DNA of 64,000 nt from Cornus controversa (GCA_026545225.1 CM048845.1:18445001-18509000), one strand, 5' to 3'. Positions 1-11,954 are shown, counted from the first letter of the stretch. Made by a program: numbers and translations. Notes: generated by a model not told the origin, from the letters alone.

Positions 1-372
1 TTTATTGTTAAATCTTTAGTAAGCAATAGATTGATTTCTTGATTGCTACTCTAACTTTGGGAATTAATAAATGAATATTAGAAACTTCATAGATTTAATG
101 GTGGTGGAATCCAAAACCTTAGTTATTTTTTTTATTTGATTTCAATAGTGTTATTTTATTTTCATGTTAGTTTAATTTCTCTCAAATCAACAAAACTTGT
201 GTTTAAACTAGATTAGTTTTAAATTAATTTGAATTTGTATTAGTTTTCTTCTCAAAGTATTCCCTTGGGTTCGACCTCGTTCTTGCCGACCTATACTTTA
301 ATAGATTCGTACACTTGCGAGTTATTTAACAATTTTAAAACAACATCAAGTTTTTGGCGCCGTTGCCGGGGA
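1..372 (+). mobile_element. Gypsy-type LTR end and primer-binding site
   Basis: An 18-base site at 355-372 (TGGCGCCGTTGCCGGGGA) matches the complement of the 3' end of plant tRNA-Asp, the primer site commonly seen in Athila-like Ty3/Gypsy elements. The bases just before it (about 346-348, ending in CA) fit an LTR end, so roughly 1-348 is read as the 3' part of an LTR. Downstream (373-1070) is T-rich DNA without recognisable gag or pol, so the element is either non-autonomous or cut off. The call rests on the primer site and its position; the LTR start lies outside the window. Confidence 0.6.
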
Positions 373-1400
373 TTGCAAACAAGAAAACTAATCCAATTTC
401 GATTGATTTAATTCTTCTACTAGTTATAATTTAGTTTTTTTTTCTTTCTTTGGTTTTATTATTATCAAAAAGAAAAAAAATCTTTCCAATTTTAATTATT
501 TGTACTAGGTTTTTTTTTTTTTTTTAAAAAAAAAAAACTTTTTCTTTATTATTATAGTTTAGTTTTAGTTATTTTATTTTTATTATTATTTTTCTTAGTT
601 TAGTTTTAGTTTTATTTTATTGTTATTGTTTTACTTGATACTTCTTGAATTCTATAGGTGGTATTGTTGAAAATTGCCTTTTTCGCATGTTCTTGGGCAC
701 TACTTTGGAATCCAAGTAAGTACATTTTTTTTTTCTTTTCGTTTATTTATATTTTTATTTTTTTAGATTAGGAAAACATAGATCTTTGTTTTAGGTTGAT
801 GATTTTTGCATGAGAAATGTAGGATAGAATAACTTTGAAATAGCCTTAAGGTCACACTTTCTTCAAGTTTATTTTTTTATTTTATTTTATTTTTTTTCTC
901 TCTATTTAAAAAAAAAAAAAAGAAAGATTAGCATTGTTGCAACTCTTGAGGAATGAATCAATGTATGTGTTTGGACTTTGTGAATGATGTATGGACCATT
1001 TGAAATGTTTAGTATCCTATAAAGAATGCATGAGTATTGAGGAATGAGGAGTTGGCATGAAATTGGCCTTTTGTAAAACTATAGGATTCTACAGAAAAAA
1101 AATTTCGATTGTGCGAAACCTATGTGTCGTATGATCGAAAATCTCGATTGTGCGAAATCAAGGTTTTGCACATGCGAAAAATTACGAAGTGTAGAGTGGC
1201 CAAAAGTCCCAAGAGTTAAGGTTTTCCTTCGATAGTACTTCGCATAATCGAAAATTTTGATCATGCGAAAATGCAATTTTGATTGTGCAAAATGTACATT
1301 TTGATTGTGCGAAAATGGTGACTCACAACTAGTGTTGTGCAAGTGTGGCCATGTGTGGGCCTTATAGTTAGTGATTGATGTTGAGTCATATGTAAAGACA
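373..1400. other. Gene-free T-rich stretch with short 'TGTGCGAAA' repeats
   Basis: No coding sequence is supported. From about 1090 to 1320 a degenerate motif of the form GATTGTGCGAAA, or its complement TTCGCATAATC, recurs about eight times at 20-35-base spacing on both strands. The open frame across this stretch only reflects that repetition. It is probably internal or untranslated sequence of the flanking Gypsy remnant. Confidence 0.4.
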
Positions 1401-1664
1401 CGTATGGATGTAATTAAGTCTCCGCGTTGATTTAAAGGTTGAGGTAATTGGGTCTGGGCTCAGAGACTGAGTCTCCGATCACCCGAGACAAATGTTTGAT
1501 AAGCACCGTTCACCCCCATTTTCCTTGCTCTTAACCAGGTGTCGAAAATCAGGGTGTGATAACTTGGTATCAGAGCATGATATCAAAGAGTAATTGTGGT
1601 TAGAGTGTGGTTGATTAGCTTAATCACCCTCGGTTTCTAAGAGATAAAAATCAGGGCGTGACAC
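1401..1664 (+). mobile_element. Second Gypsy LTR-end remnant with tRNA-Met-type primer site
   Basis: At 1565-1576 lies TGGTATCAGAGC, the initiator-tRNA-Met-type primer site, preceded by a GGGTGTGATA end typical of Gypsy LTRs (usual form GTGACA). A second similar end (CAGGGCGTGACA) occurs at about 1652-1662, suggesting a partial duplication or two overlapping remnants. The remnant stops abruptly against the minus-strand Copia integrase fragment at about 1665. No gag or pol follows. Confidence 0.45.
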
Positions 1665-1964
1665 TAGTGGACAAGAGAAGAGAACGAGCTATCTCAACAA
1701 TATGTGGATGTTTCGTTTCAGCAACCCCATTCTGTTGAGCAGTGTCAATACAAGAGGATTGGTGCACAGTACCATCAGAGCAAAATAACTTTTAAAAGAT
1801 GTAGAAGTATACTCCCTACCCAAATCACAACGAAAATACTTGCTAATTGTAAAATGTTGAGTTCTAACAAGTGACCAAAAAGTAGTATAAATGTTTATAA
1901 ATTCATAACGATGTTTAATTAGATAAACCCACAAATATCGAGTGTAATCATTAATGAAAGAGAC
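1665..1964 (-). pseudogene. Copia integrase core, 3' part (older element)
   Basis: Read on the minus strand, 1964 to about 1689 encodes integrase core sequence: FINDYTRYLWVYL, then a block like the usual R-D-G-EY motif (here FRCDLGREYTS) and NRMG in place of the common QQNG. It is the continuation of the integrase fragment at 7008 onward; the two were separated by insertion of the plus-strand Copia element. The element has no RT or RNase H: sequence changes to Gypsy-like remnant at about 1664. It is defective and non-functional. Confidence 0.7.
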
Positions 1965-2262
1965 CGTGGAAATCTAAGCCTTAATGCCATGAAATTAGTT
2001 ATCAGAATATTCTATTTTAGTCAAGTTTTATATTTAGAATAAGATGAGATTTGGTTTCCTGTAACTAATCTCTTAGCTGTAATAGAGATTTAGTTTCCTA
2101 TTTTTTTGGTAGAGAATTGTTCTCGCTGATTGATTGTTGTAATCAAGGGTTAATGAGTCTGATACTTTTTTGGTCTCTTAGCCTATAAAGCTATTGTACA
2201 ACATTCTATTTGGATCATCAGAGTATAAAATAAAGAAATAGTGTTTAGACCAATATTCGACA
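1965..2262 (+). repeat. 5' LTR of the plus-strand Copia element
   Basis: It aligns along its length with 6740-7007 with scattered substitutions. The first base is C where the 3' LTR has T, so the canonical TG start has mutated. It ends in CA directly before the primer site. It is about 30 bases longer than the 3' LTR because a segment near 2218-2247 is missing from the other copy. The many differences suggest an old insertion. Confidence 0.88.
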
Positions 2263-2273
2263 TGGTATCAGAG
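2263..2273 (+). other. tRNA-Met primer-binding site
   Basis: TGGTATCAGAG directly follows the LTR end and is complementary to the 3' end of plant initiator tRNA-Met, the usual primer for minus-strand synthesis in plant Copia elements. Confidence 0.85.
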
Positions 2274-2399
2274 TGTGATCTGAACTATCAAAATTTGTTA
2301 TAACAAAGGACGGCATGACCATGACCAGTGGATTCGAAAGCTCTAGTTCAAAGGTCACATCTAATCCATGAGCTGTCATCATCAGCATCCTAGGCGAAC

Positions 2400-3360
2400 C
2401 TGAAGGCTTAATTCTCCCAATCACATGACATAAACTCAATGGCCAAAATTTCATCCAATGGTCTCAATCCGTTATGCTATTCATTTGTGGAAAAGGAAAG
2501 AAGGATTATCTCACCGGTGCAGCCACTCCACCACAGCCAGGTGATCCAAAATTTAAAGCCTGGAAATTAGAAAGTAGCATAGTTATGTCATAGCTAATTA
2601 ATTCTATGACAAATGAGACTGGAGAAAATTTTATGTATTACAAGTCTACTAAAGAGATATAGAACACAACAAAGGAAACCTACTCCAACAAAGACAACAC
2701 ATCAAAAGTCTTTAAAATCGAGGGTATTCTTCATGATCTAAGGCAAGGTGAACTCTTTGTGACAAAATATTTTAATTTTTTAAATAAACAGTGGCAATAA
2801 CTTGACATCTATGAAGAATTGGAATGGAAGTGCCCTGAGGATAGCCAACAATATAAGAAAGTGGTTGAAAAAAATAGATCTATAAGTTCTTACTCGGTCT
2901 CAATAAGAACCTTGATGAGGTATGAGGGAGAATTCTTAGCACAAAGCCATTACCTAGCATCCGAGAAACCTTTTCTGAGGTGCAGAGAGAAGAAAGCAGG
3001 AGAAGGTGATGATGGGACCATAAAATGCCACTCCAACGTTAGAAAGCTCTGTTCTTATTGTCCGAGGAAACCAGTCCAACTACACCGACAATCAATAACA
3101 ATGAAAAAGTAGACCTTGGTGTGAACACTATCAAAAATCGGGACACACAAAGGAGACTTGCTGAAAAATCCATGGAAAGCCAGCCAATTGGAAGCCATCA
3201 TGCCCTCCACAAGACAAAGAAAGTCGTGGAAATCTTGCCATTGCAGCCTAAAATCCAGCTCCATCTAAACCAAACCCATTCAGCAAAAAACAAATGGAAC
3301 TTTTGAAAGACATGTTCCAACAGTCTCAACAAATGGCTACTGCCACACCTATTGCTAGTG
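2400..3360 (+). pseudogene. Copia gag (broken)
   Basis: Translated fragments across several frames match Copia gag: a segment around 2490-2640 with the LTGAA and DPKFKAW patterns, a region at 2690-2990 typical of the UBN2-type gag domain, and at about 3106-3180 a zinc-knuckle-like stretch with C-x2-H-Y, GHTKETC and a following HGKPANWKP. Stop codons at several sites (for example after VMS near 2590 and near 2660) break the frame. The product would have been the capsid/nucleocapsid protein; no functional protein is possible now. Confidence 0.7.
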
Positions 3361-3409
3361 GTTGATTAGCACAAAAAGGTAATTTTCTAAATGCCTTGAG
3401 TGTGAAATG

Positions 3410-4490
3410 AGAGAAATAAAGTTCGTGGATTGTAGACTCAAGTGCTTCAAATCATATGATTAGGGCTATATTCCATAATTATTACCTGTTTCATGAAAAT
3501 TTTACTGTTCAAATTGTTGATGGGTCTCTCTCAAAGGTGGTTGGTACAGGTTTTGTCATCAAAGGATCTAACCCTTGATTCAATTCTCTTGGTTCCCAAC
3601 CTAGATTGCAATTTACTATCAATAAGTAAGTTTACAAGAGATCATAACAGTGTTACTAAATTTTTCCCAAATATGTGTGAATTCAGGAGTTGGATTCGGG
3701 GAAGATGATTGGCAATGCTAGGATATGTGTGAGGCTCTATTTTCTCAAAATTGATGATCCTGAAAGACAATCCCTGAAGAATAATTGTGTAGCTTTGTCC
3801 TCTACTAGTAATAAAGATAGTGTAGTCATATTGTGGCACTATTGTTTAGGCCACCCAAATTTTATGTACCTTGAAAAACTATTTTCCTCATTATTCAACA
3901 AAAGTTTAAAGATTTTTTAGTGTGAAGTTTGTCAACTTTCCAAACACATTCGTAGTACATATCCTAACTAACCATAGAAACTATCTCACCCATTTTCAAT
4001 GATACACAGTGGCATTTGGGGGCCATCTAGAATCAATAACATTACTGGCTCAAGGTAGTTTGTAACATTCATTAATGATCATACCAGAATTATATGGTTG
4101 TTCCCCATGAAAGAAAAATCAAAAGTTGGCCACATTTTTCAGAATTTCAACAATATGGTGCAGACCCAATTTCAAGCCAAAATACAAGTTTTCAAGACAG
4201 ACAATGGGAGAGAATACTACCACTCAATTCTTGGTTCATATCTATTGATTCAAGGCATAATACATCAAAGCTTATGTATAGATACGCCCTAGTAGAATGG
4301 AGTAGCTAAGAGAAAAAATCATCATATAATGGAAGTTGTTAGATCTCTTACTATCAACTAACGTTCCAAAGCATTTTTGGGAAGAAGTCGTTCTTACCGC
4401 AACATACCTTATCAACAGAATGCCCTCTCTAGTTATTAAATTCAAACCTCCATGTCAAGCACTTCTAGCTACATATCCTAGCATCTGAAT
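3410..4490 (+). pseudogene. Copia protease and integrase (broken)
   Basis: The protease is recognised by WIVDSSASNHM near 3430, where the usual active-site DSGAS has Gly replaced by Ser. The GAG-pre-integrase block follows at about 3830-3950 with LGHPNFMYLEKLF and CEVCQLSKH. The integrase core lies at about 4070-4480 with FINDHTR, KTDNGREY and a later RKNHHIMEVVRS-like stretch. Several in-frame stops and a shift near 4290 disable it. Confidence 0.78.
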
Positions 4491-4999
4491 TATCTCTACC
4501 ATTCCTTTTAAATTTTTTTGGTTTACCACCTTTATTCACATAAACCAACACCACCGGAGCAAATTGGACCCCAAATCCATCAGATGCGTTTTCCTTGGGT
4601 ACTCACCAAATCAAAAAGGGTACAAGTGCTACTCACCTGTGACAAAGAAATTCTACAACTCAATGGATGTAACATTTTTTGAGAATTAGCCTTTCTATCC
4701 CAAAATAGCTATTTAATGGGAGAATCCAATCATACGTGAATACCAATTTTGGGAGAGTGACACATTCGAGCCATCCAAGCCACCTCAACCATTACAATTT
4801 CCTAAATCAGTCAATACCGAGCCACGAAATACTTCTCAACATCACACCTAACCAACTTCTCCACGTCCAACTTCTCCTCATTGTTCAGATGCCACACAAA
4901 GAAGAATGAATAAGGAATTTGTTATTGTCTATTCAAGGAAACAAAAAACTCAAAGGGATTTAGAGCATTATACACCTCCTAGGCAAAGTTAGGAATCTA

Positions 5000-6732
5000 A
5001 ACCGAGTCCAAAGACACTTGAGATGCACCCAGGTAAAACTATTACTGAATCTGATCCTATTGAGCCTTATAATGATCTTGATCAACCAATCGCTTTGAGA
5101 AAAGGTGTGAGATTGTGTACTCAGCACCCTATCTCTAACTTTATATCTTATGAAGGATTGTCACCTATGTTTCGAACGTTTGCTACTACTACGACCAATA
5201 TACAAGTTCTCAACAATATACAAGAAGCTCTCAACCAACCTAAGTGGAAGGTTGTTATCATGGAAGAAATCTAAGCTCTTGAGAAAAATAGAACATGTGA
5301 AATTTCAGAGTAACCAAAAGGGAAGAGTCCGGTTGGATGCAAGAGGATCTTTTTCATCAAACACAACACAGATGGGAATGTGGACAGATTCAAGGCCAAA
5401 CTTGTTGCAAAAGGGTTTACTCAGTCCTATGGGATTGACTACGAAGAAACATTTGCTCCAATAGTCAAACTCAATTCAGTCCGAGTATTGCTATTATTGG
5501 CAGTGATCCTAAATTGGCCACTTCACCAACTAGACATCAAGAATGCATTCCTAAATGGTGACTTAAAGGAATAGGTCTATATGGAGATTCCTTCAGGCTT
5601 TGAATATCAAGAAAATGCCAACAAAGTCTGCAAACTCTGAAAGTCCTTATATAGTCTTAAGTAATCTCCTCGTGCGTGGTTCGGCGGATCTACAAAGGCA
5701 GTCAAGAAGTATTCATAATGTTAGTCAAACCATACTATGTTTGTTAAACAGTCTCCATAAGGGAAAAAAGTCATCCTGATTGTGTATGTAGATGATATCA
5801 TCCTCACTGGAGACTATAAGGAGGAGTTGAACAACTTGAAGAATCTTCTTGCCAAAGAATTTGAAATCAAATATTTAAGCTATCTCAAATACTTCCTTGG
5901 TGTGGAAGTGGCTCACTCAAAGAAAGGTATTTCAGTCTCCTAGCGAAAGTATGTCTTATACTTGTTAAAAGAAATAAGTATGTTTGATTGCAAACCTATT
6001 GATACTCCTATGGATCCAATAGCAAAAATGGAAGGGAGCACTCCTGTTGACAAGGGTAGATATCAACGCCTGGCCGGGAAGCTCATTTATCTCTCTCACA
6101 CCAGACTGGATATTGGATTTTTTATCAACATAATGAGCTAGTTCATGAATAACCTAACTAAGGATCATTTAGGGGCAGTATATCGAATACTACACTACCT
6201 AAAGAGGAATCCTGGTAACGGGTTATATTTCAAGAAGACGAAGAACAGAGACATTGAAGTATTTTTTGATGCTGATTGGGCTGGATCAGTAATGGATCAA
6301 AGATCAACTACAGGATACTGTACTTATAGGTGGGCGAATGTAATCACTTGACGAAGTAAGAAACAATCAGTTGTTGCAAGAAGCAGTGTAGAGGCCAAAT
6401 TTAGAGCTATGTTTCACGGCATATGTGAAGGGACGTGGTTGAGAATGTTACTTGGCAAGTTAAAAGTTCAAGCCGAAAAATCTATGAAGATATTCTGTGA
6501 CAATAAAGAAACCATAAGCATTGCAAAGAATCTTGTTCATCATGATAAGACTAAGCATGTGGAGATTGAACGACATTTCATCAAAGAGAAAGTGGAGATG
6601 GGAATCATCAAGCTAGTGTACACGCCCATTGGTCTCCAAGCAGCAAATATCCTTGCAAAAGCTCTTTCACATACTAATTTTGAGAAACTGAGATCCAAGT
6701 TGGGCATGATTGACATATACAACCCAGCTTAA
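5000..6732 (+). pseudogene. Copia reverse transcriptase and RNase H (broken)
   Basis: The RT is clear from [15 protein letters not shown] and DYEETFAPI (near 5382-5460), [14 protein letters not shown] (near 5525-5570) and the catalytic YVDD at 5785-5796. The connection and RNase H regions follow: RYQRLAGKLIYLSHTR near 6060, DADWAGS near 6270, STTGY near 6305, and the C-terminal DNKETISIAKNLVHHDKTKH block near 6500-6560. The final frame stops at 6732, overlapping the polypurine tract. At least six premature stops (for example at 5572, 5638 and 6350) are present. Confidence 0.88.
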
Positions 6733-6739
6733 GGGGGAG

Positions 6740-7007
6740 TGTGGAAATCCAAGCCTTAATACCAGGGAATTAGTTGTCAGAATATTCTATTTTAGTCAAG
6801 TTTTATATTTAGAATAAGATGAGATTTGGTTTCCTGTAACTAATCTCTTAGTTGTAATAGAGATTTAGTTTCCTATTTTTTTGGTAGAGAATTATTCTCT
6901 CTGATTGATTGTTGTACTCAAGGGTTAATGGGTCTGATTCTGTTTTGGTCTCTTAGCCTATAAAGCTATTGTACAACATTGTATTTGGATTAGACCAATA
7001 TTCCACA
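6740..7007 (+). repeat. 3' LTR of the plus-strand Copia element
   Basis: It starts TGTGGAAATC right after the polypurine tract and ends CCACA. Compared with the 5' LTR it lacks about 30 bases near its end and has scattered substitutions. Confidence 0.88.
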
Positions 7008-7724
7008 GAAACATAATATCTCGACCCCCTTTTGTTGTGACAGAGGCAGGGCCCCACACATCAGAATGAATCAATCAAACGATGCTACAAAATAAGAAAC
7101 ACTTCAATTAAAAAGTAGGGCAAAAAATTTAGCCAGTTTACAACCACTATAAGCAGAAATATCATGAGATTGCAGCATACCCAAAGATCCTCTAGAAACC
7201 AAATATTTTAAACGAGGGGTCGAAACATGCCCAAGTTTAGAATACCTTAAGTAAAAACTAAAAAAAGAGGAATCTAAATGAAAGGAAGATAAATCAACAC
7301 TTGAAGCAGCTACATCTGGAACTCACAGCTCATCCAAAACATATCAGCTCCCCTACCTACGGCATGTCCCAATCAACTTTTGAGATTGGGGATCCTGCAC
7401 ATGACAAGAAGTGGAAGAAAAGTGAATAGAATAACCAGAATTTCATAATTGACCTACTAAAATGAGATTCATTCCAAGGTTAGGAATGTAGTAGACATTA
7501 GAAAGTGATAAATGAGGTGTACGAATAGAACTAACTCCTGTTAAAGGCATGGGGGTGTCATTAGCAGTCATGATAGACGCAGGTGAAGTAAAGTGACATA
7601 TAGATATAAAGGATAATGAATCAGGTGACATGTGATGAAAGGCACCAGAGTCTAAAACCCACAAAGGTGTAGACATACCTAAAGAGTTAAGAGATGATAG
7701 ACCTATTGAAGATAGAGTGGACAT
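7008..7724 (-). pseudogene. Copia protease / GAG-pre-integrase / integrase 5' part (older element)
   Basis: On the minus strand, 7724-7443 encodes a protease segment with PLWVLDSGAFHHM (active-site D-S-G), followed by the LSNVYYIPNLGMNL block common in Copia polyproteins. Further downstream (about 7080-7008) the frame reads SDVWGPA and TKGG, the start of the integrase core, which resumes at 1964. The protein is interrupted by frameshifts and by the 5-kb insertion. Confidence 0.72.
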
Positions 7725-8760
7725 GGCATATGGTTGTGGCTGTGTGGCAAGGAACTGCTGAAACTATTCTGCAAGAGCGACCATGTTGGGATCCAAAGAA
7801 GATGCAACTTCGGGTACAAATACTGCAGTGGTGGGTTGTGGATACCTATAAATTCATTGTTGGGACTGCCCTCACGAACGCCACTGCGATTGAGGTGAGG
7901 GCTACCTCCACTGTTGCTGAGGTGGGGGTTGCCGCCACTACTATTGTGGTGATTGTGCTTTATTAAACAATTTAGGACATTGGGCATTCTAATGACCTTT
8001 CTGCTTACTAAAACTATATTCATCGAAACCAACCTTTGAAGAAAGCCTCGTCTGATTGCTCAAAGATGACTTAGTAGGGACAGCTAAAACAGATTGACTA
8101 GGCACTAGGAGAGGGCCCCTTCCTGCCTAATTCTTGAGTCGTGTCTCTTCAGCCAAAACTTCACTTACAACTGCATCAACAGGGGGATGGGGATTACGAT
8201 GCAGAATATTTCCCCGAAGTCCTTCAAAATCATTATGTAGGGCCATCAAAAACTGAACAAGACATTGTTCCTCTCTACGAGCAAGGTAGTCAACATGGTA
8301 CTGGAGAGATGTTGACTTTGTGAGAGCCAATTGGTCCAAAAGATTAGACATGGTGGAGTAAAACTCCTGAATAATCATATCCTTTTACTGCACTACTCAG
8401 ATATTGGTTTTCAACTGGTACTATTTGGCAAAGTTGAATTGTGTGTACAATCTTGCCAAATGATCCCAAACTTGTTTTGTTATTTCATATTTTGCCAATT
8501 GCGTACCAATGGAGTGCACAACAATATTATTAATCCAAATAATAATTTTTAAGTTGTTTGCTTCCCGACTATCCAACAAATTTGCATATTCTTCAGCTTT
8601 AGGATCTACGGGTTTACTCACCACACCTTCGATATAACCCTACATTTTTTTTCCTTTCAAAAAATTCCTCATTACATAACTCTAATACGAGTAATTGTTG
8701 TCATTCAATCATACACTAATTGATTGTAGATAATCATCTCTTTCACCAGCCATTGCGAAA
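7703..8760 (-). pseudogene. Copia gag (older element, broken)
   Basis: Minus-strand fragments at 8624-8421 (NLKIIIWINNIVVHSIGTQLAKYEITKQVWDHL split over the line), 8378-8127 (EFYSTMSNLLDQLAL, QCLVQFLMALHNDFEGLRG) and 8032-7703 (His/Asn/Ser-rich spacer with a decayed zinc-knuckle region) follow the order of a UBN2-type Copia gag. Frameshifts separate the fragments. A start codon region lies near 8750, just inside the primer site at 8964-8975. Confidence 0.7.
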
Positions 8761-8975
8761 AAAAATAGATAAACAAACACCAATAGATTTCCAAAAAAAA
8801 TAATCTAAGAACAAGATGTTGATCAAAACAAAATGAGAAGAAATACCAAAGAAGCAAACCAGTTCAATACCAGACGGAAGCGATACTAGAACTAGATCGA
8901 TGCCAAAATGGGATGTGCGGTTCTTCCATGTTATTATCAATCAAAGGACTCATTTAGATCATTGCTCGGATACCA

Positions 8976-9246
8976 TGTGAGAATTGCAAAGAGATAGAAG
9001 AAAAGATAAAAAAAAAAGGGGCTAGAGTTTCTATTAGTAAAGATAATAAAAGAATACACGTAAAGGGGTTGATATAGCTAAACAAGAAAGTGTGAAAAGA
9101 CTATTCTACCCTCATAGCTAAAAATACAATGAAAATAACAATATAATATCTAATAAAAAAATGAAATCTAACTGAAACATAATATAGTATTGATTGGTTG
9201 GTCATATTGTGATCTGGAATAGACTTTGCCAGGCGAAAATGTGTGA
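8976..9246 (-). repeat. LTR region of the older minus-strand Copia element
   Basis: On the minus strand an LTR-like end TCTCACA abuts a primer-binding site TGGTATCCGAGC (8975-8964), close to the tRNA-Met-type consensus. The LTR therefore extends rightward from 8976. Its outer end is unclear because most of it (about 9012-9246) is repeated directly at 9652-9888. Confidence 0.5.
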
Positions 9247-9888
9247 GCAGACCCACTTCGGACCTTCAACCGTAGCGACATCACCTCTAGCCGAGCCGCC
9301 ACCCAACTCCATCTCCACTATGCTTCACCACCTACGCCATCAACACTCACCATTGAAACCATTGCTGAGAAGACCCAGCTCCGGCCAAACCACTAGCCAC
9401 TACTATCCCAATGTCGGAGCTGTCATTGAAATCGAGACCCGCTAACTTCAGTTGCAATATTTTTGAGGGTATAATTATCCTTTTAAGATTAAATTTTGAT
9501 GATATTAGCAATAACTGTTAGTTTGATTGACAAAAGGGGGTATTTGTTACCAATGTGCAAACTAGAGGGGGTAAGTGTTATATTCCAAAACACAGGGGAG
9601 GTAAGTGTTATAAAACCAAACTAGAAGGGAGGTAAGTGTAATTATCCCTAAAAAAAAGGGGGCTAGGGTTTCTATTAGTAAAGATAATAAAAGAATACAC
9701 TTAAAGGGGTTGATATAACTAAACAAGAAAGTGTGAAAAGACTATTCTACCCTCATAGCTAAAAAAACAATGAAAATAACAATATAATATCTAATAAAAA
9801 AATGAAATCTAACTGAAACATAATATAGTATTGATTGGTTGGTCATATTGTGATCTGGAATAGACTTTGCCAGGCGAAAATGTGTGAG
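9012..9888. repeat. 237-bp direct repeat pair around a 405-bp spacer
   Basis: The sequence at about 9012-9246 recurs at about 9652-9888 with few differences; both copies end GCGAAAATGTGTGAG. The spacer 9247-9651 is GC-richer at its left half and ends in GGGGGTAAGTGTTATA-type repeats and AATTATCCC, resembling the end of a MULE-type MITE. The last ~60 bases of the repeat also resemble 47565-47640 upstream of the second IRX10-like gene. No gene is seen. Confidence 0.65.
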
Positions 9889-11221
9889 TTGCGAGGTGCA
9901 GAAGTGGTTGTGAAAGTTAGATTTAAAACCTTTAGCGAGGGTGATTAGGTTTACTCATTTTTTGTTTAATCTTTTAGATTATCCAATTTCAAGTCCAATT
10001 AAAATTCTAAGCAATCCCACAAAGTAAGTAAATAAAATAAAGTACAGTAAAGTAAAGAATGCACAAATATATGTGGAAAATCTAGATCGAAAAAAACCAC
10101 AGGTAAGGCTTTGTAGCCCCGAAGAAGCAATTCCACTTTCATCGAAGCAAAGTACAATAGACTCTATCCCAGACTCACACCCACTCTACTCTGACAAAAA
10201 CTTTAATATGGAACACCTCAGGCTTATTATTGCCACTACCTTATCCAACTGCTGCAGATTTTCGGCTAATGTCAAAATCCTCTCAGAAAGGTAACTGGAA
10301 GAACATAACACTCCACAAGTATTATGTTTCCTTCATAGCTTGATCTTCTTCTCCTTCCTCACCAACGAAACAGTTGTCGAAGAAACCAATCTAGTAACTT
10401 GATCACGAAGAAATCTTCAATGCAGTCTTCGAACAGTTGATCAAGCAAATAGAGACACCTTAAATCACTCAATGAATATGTGTGTGCTCTCAAAAATATA
10501 AACAAAGAATTTGAAGAAAATATCATTTTCTAGAAAAATATCTCAATGTTTTCTCTCTTTAGAATATGAATTTCTTATCTTTTGAAAGCGTAATTGAGAA
10601 AGAAACCATGTGAGATTTTTATAGAGATTAAAAACCCTAATTTTTCTTAGAAAATAATTTAAAAACCAATAGGAAACAAGTCCCCACGTTTTAGGAAAGT
10701 TCTGGGTCAAATTCGGGTCAAAATTGGACAAATTTGGTAGACCAGATAAGTTGGACAAGTCTAGGCTTCACTTGGACAGATCATGTCATATAGCGAACTC
10801 AATCTGAGTTGCTGAGACCCTTTGGACCAGTCCAGCCTTAACTTGGACCGGTCCAACCTTGATATTTTCACTAAGTTGCTCAAAAGCCCCTCTTTTCAAG
10901 GTCGAATCCTCTCAGTTTGAAATATATGTGTTCTCACCACTTTTCCTGGGCTACGTGACTCTTATATGTGATCAACGATGTCCTCATACATTTGGAATCA
11001 TCTTAAAACTTCAATCGATCGAATCCTTATTCAGATCATTAACGACTTTTTCTAAAGATTCTAGTTTCATTATTTGACGAACACTTGCATGGTTGGTGTA
11101 GAACTTCATGCTCACTCTAAGACTTCAATTACATGATCAATGATAAAAATATAACTCAAAGAATACAACTCAATCATATTTAATTTTGACACCGAAGATT
11201 GCCAATTACAAAAATATACAT
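9889..11221. other. Gene-free stretch, probably inserted sequence
   Basis: No coding exon is supported. The segment is absent from the paralogous region upstream of the second IRX10-like gene, where sequence resembling 9812-9880 is followed almost directly by sequence resembling 11222 onward. It contains a short repeated 'TTGGACCRGTCCA' palindrome-like motif near 10823-10857. It is probably a decayed transposable element of unknown class. Confidence 0.35.
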
Positions 11222-11559
11222 CACAATATGAACTTGTCGAAACTAGCTCAAAAAATGCATTAGCCTCTCCATTCGACCTTTTGACAGTCTAGATGGTCTT
11301 CATAGTCATGGGCAACCCTTCCTATATATCTTTCTCTCTTACACACACACATATATATAGAGAGAGATTTTGAAGATCGGCAGAGCTTTGGTTGACATTG
11401 ATTACGAGAACAATTGTACTATTATCGAGGTCGAAGTTGTATACTATTATGAAGGTTGTGTATATATATATATGTGTGTGTGTATGTATATAGAGAACAA
11501 AAAGAGAATTGACAAAGTTACTTATACAAGTCTATATGAGAGTGGGATGGTGTGACGAT

Positions 11560-11850
11560 ATGGTTGTTCCATTGTAAACTAGATTTTATGAGTTCAAAAT
11601 GAAAAACATCTCCGCATGTAAAAGTAAGACTATTTACATCTGACCCTCTTGAGAGCCCATAGTGACAAAAGTCTTATATGTTGTGCTAGCTTTTTAGAAG
11701 GTGAGCATTGACGCAATGGTAAGTTGCTCTACTATGACCTAAAAGTCACAAATTCAAAATAGGTCACTTCCTCTTCACATGCAAAGGTAACGTACGCAAG
11801 ACCCTCCTCGAACTCTTGAATGATGGGATTATTGTGCACTTGATTGACCC
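11560..11850 (+). mobile_element. SINE-like tRNA-derived copies (two, partial)
   Basis: At 11703-11850 a segment begins with GACGCAATGGTAAGTTG, resembling a Pol III A box, and has a B-box-like CACAAATTCAAAAT about 35 bases on, followed by CTCTTCACATGCAAAGGTAA. This pattern is typical of a common plant tRNA-derived SINE. A second, related partial copy lies just upstream at about 11560-11690. Equivalent sequences sit at about 47970-48200, so they predate the segmental duplication. Confidence 0.5.
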
Positions 11851-11954
11851 GTTTATGTATACAAGTATATATATACAAATATATAGACAAGGGGCATTTT
11901 TTAAAGAACTTTTACTAGGAAAAAAAAAAGAAATGCCTCTACAGTAGCCAAAAT

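Larger units (their letters stand above)
1965..7007 (+). mobile_element. Degenerate full-length Copia LTR retrotransposon
   Basis: The element is bounded by LTRs at 1965-2262 and 6740-7007, with a tRNA-Met primer site at 2263-2273 and an AAGGGGGAG polypurine tract at 6731-6739. The flanking 5-mers GAGAC (1960-1964) and GAAAC (7008-7012) differ at one base, consistent with an old target-site duplication. Inside, gag, protease, integrase, RT and RNase H are in the Copia order. Many stop codons and frame breaks interrupt pol, so it is not autonomous. It sits inside the integrase of an older, opposite-strand Copia element. Confidence 0.9.
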
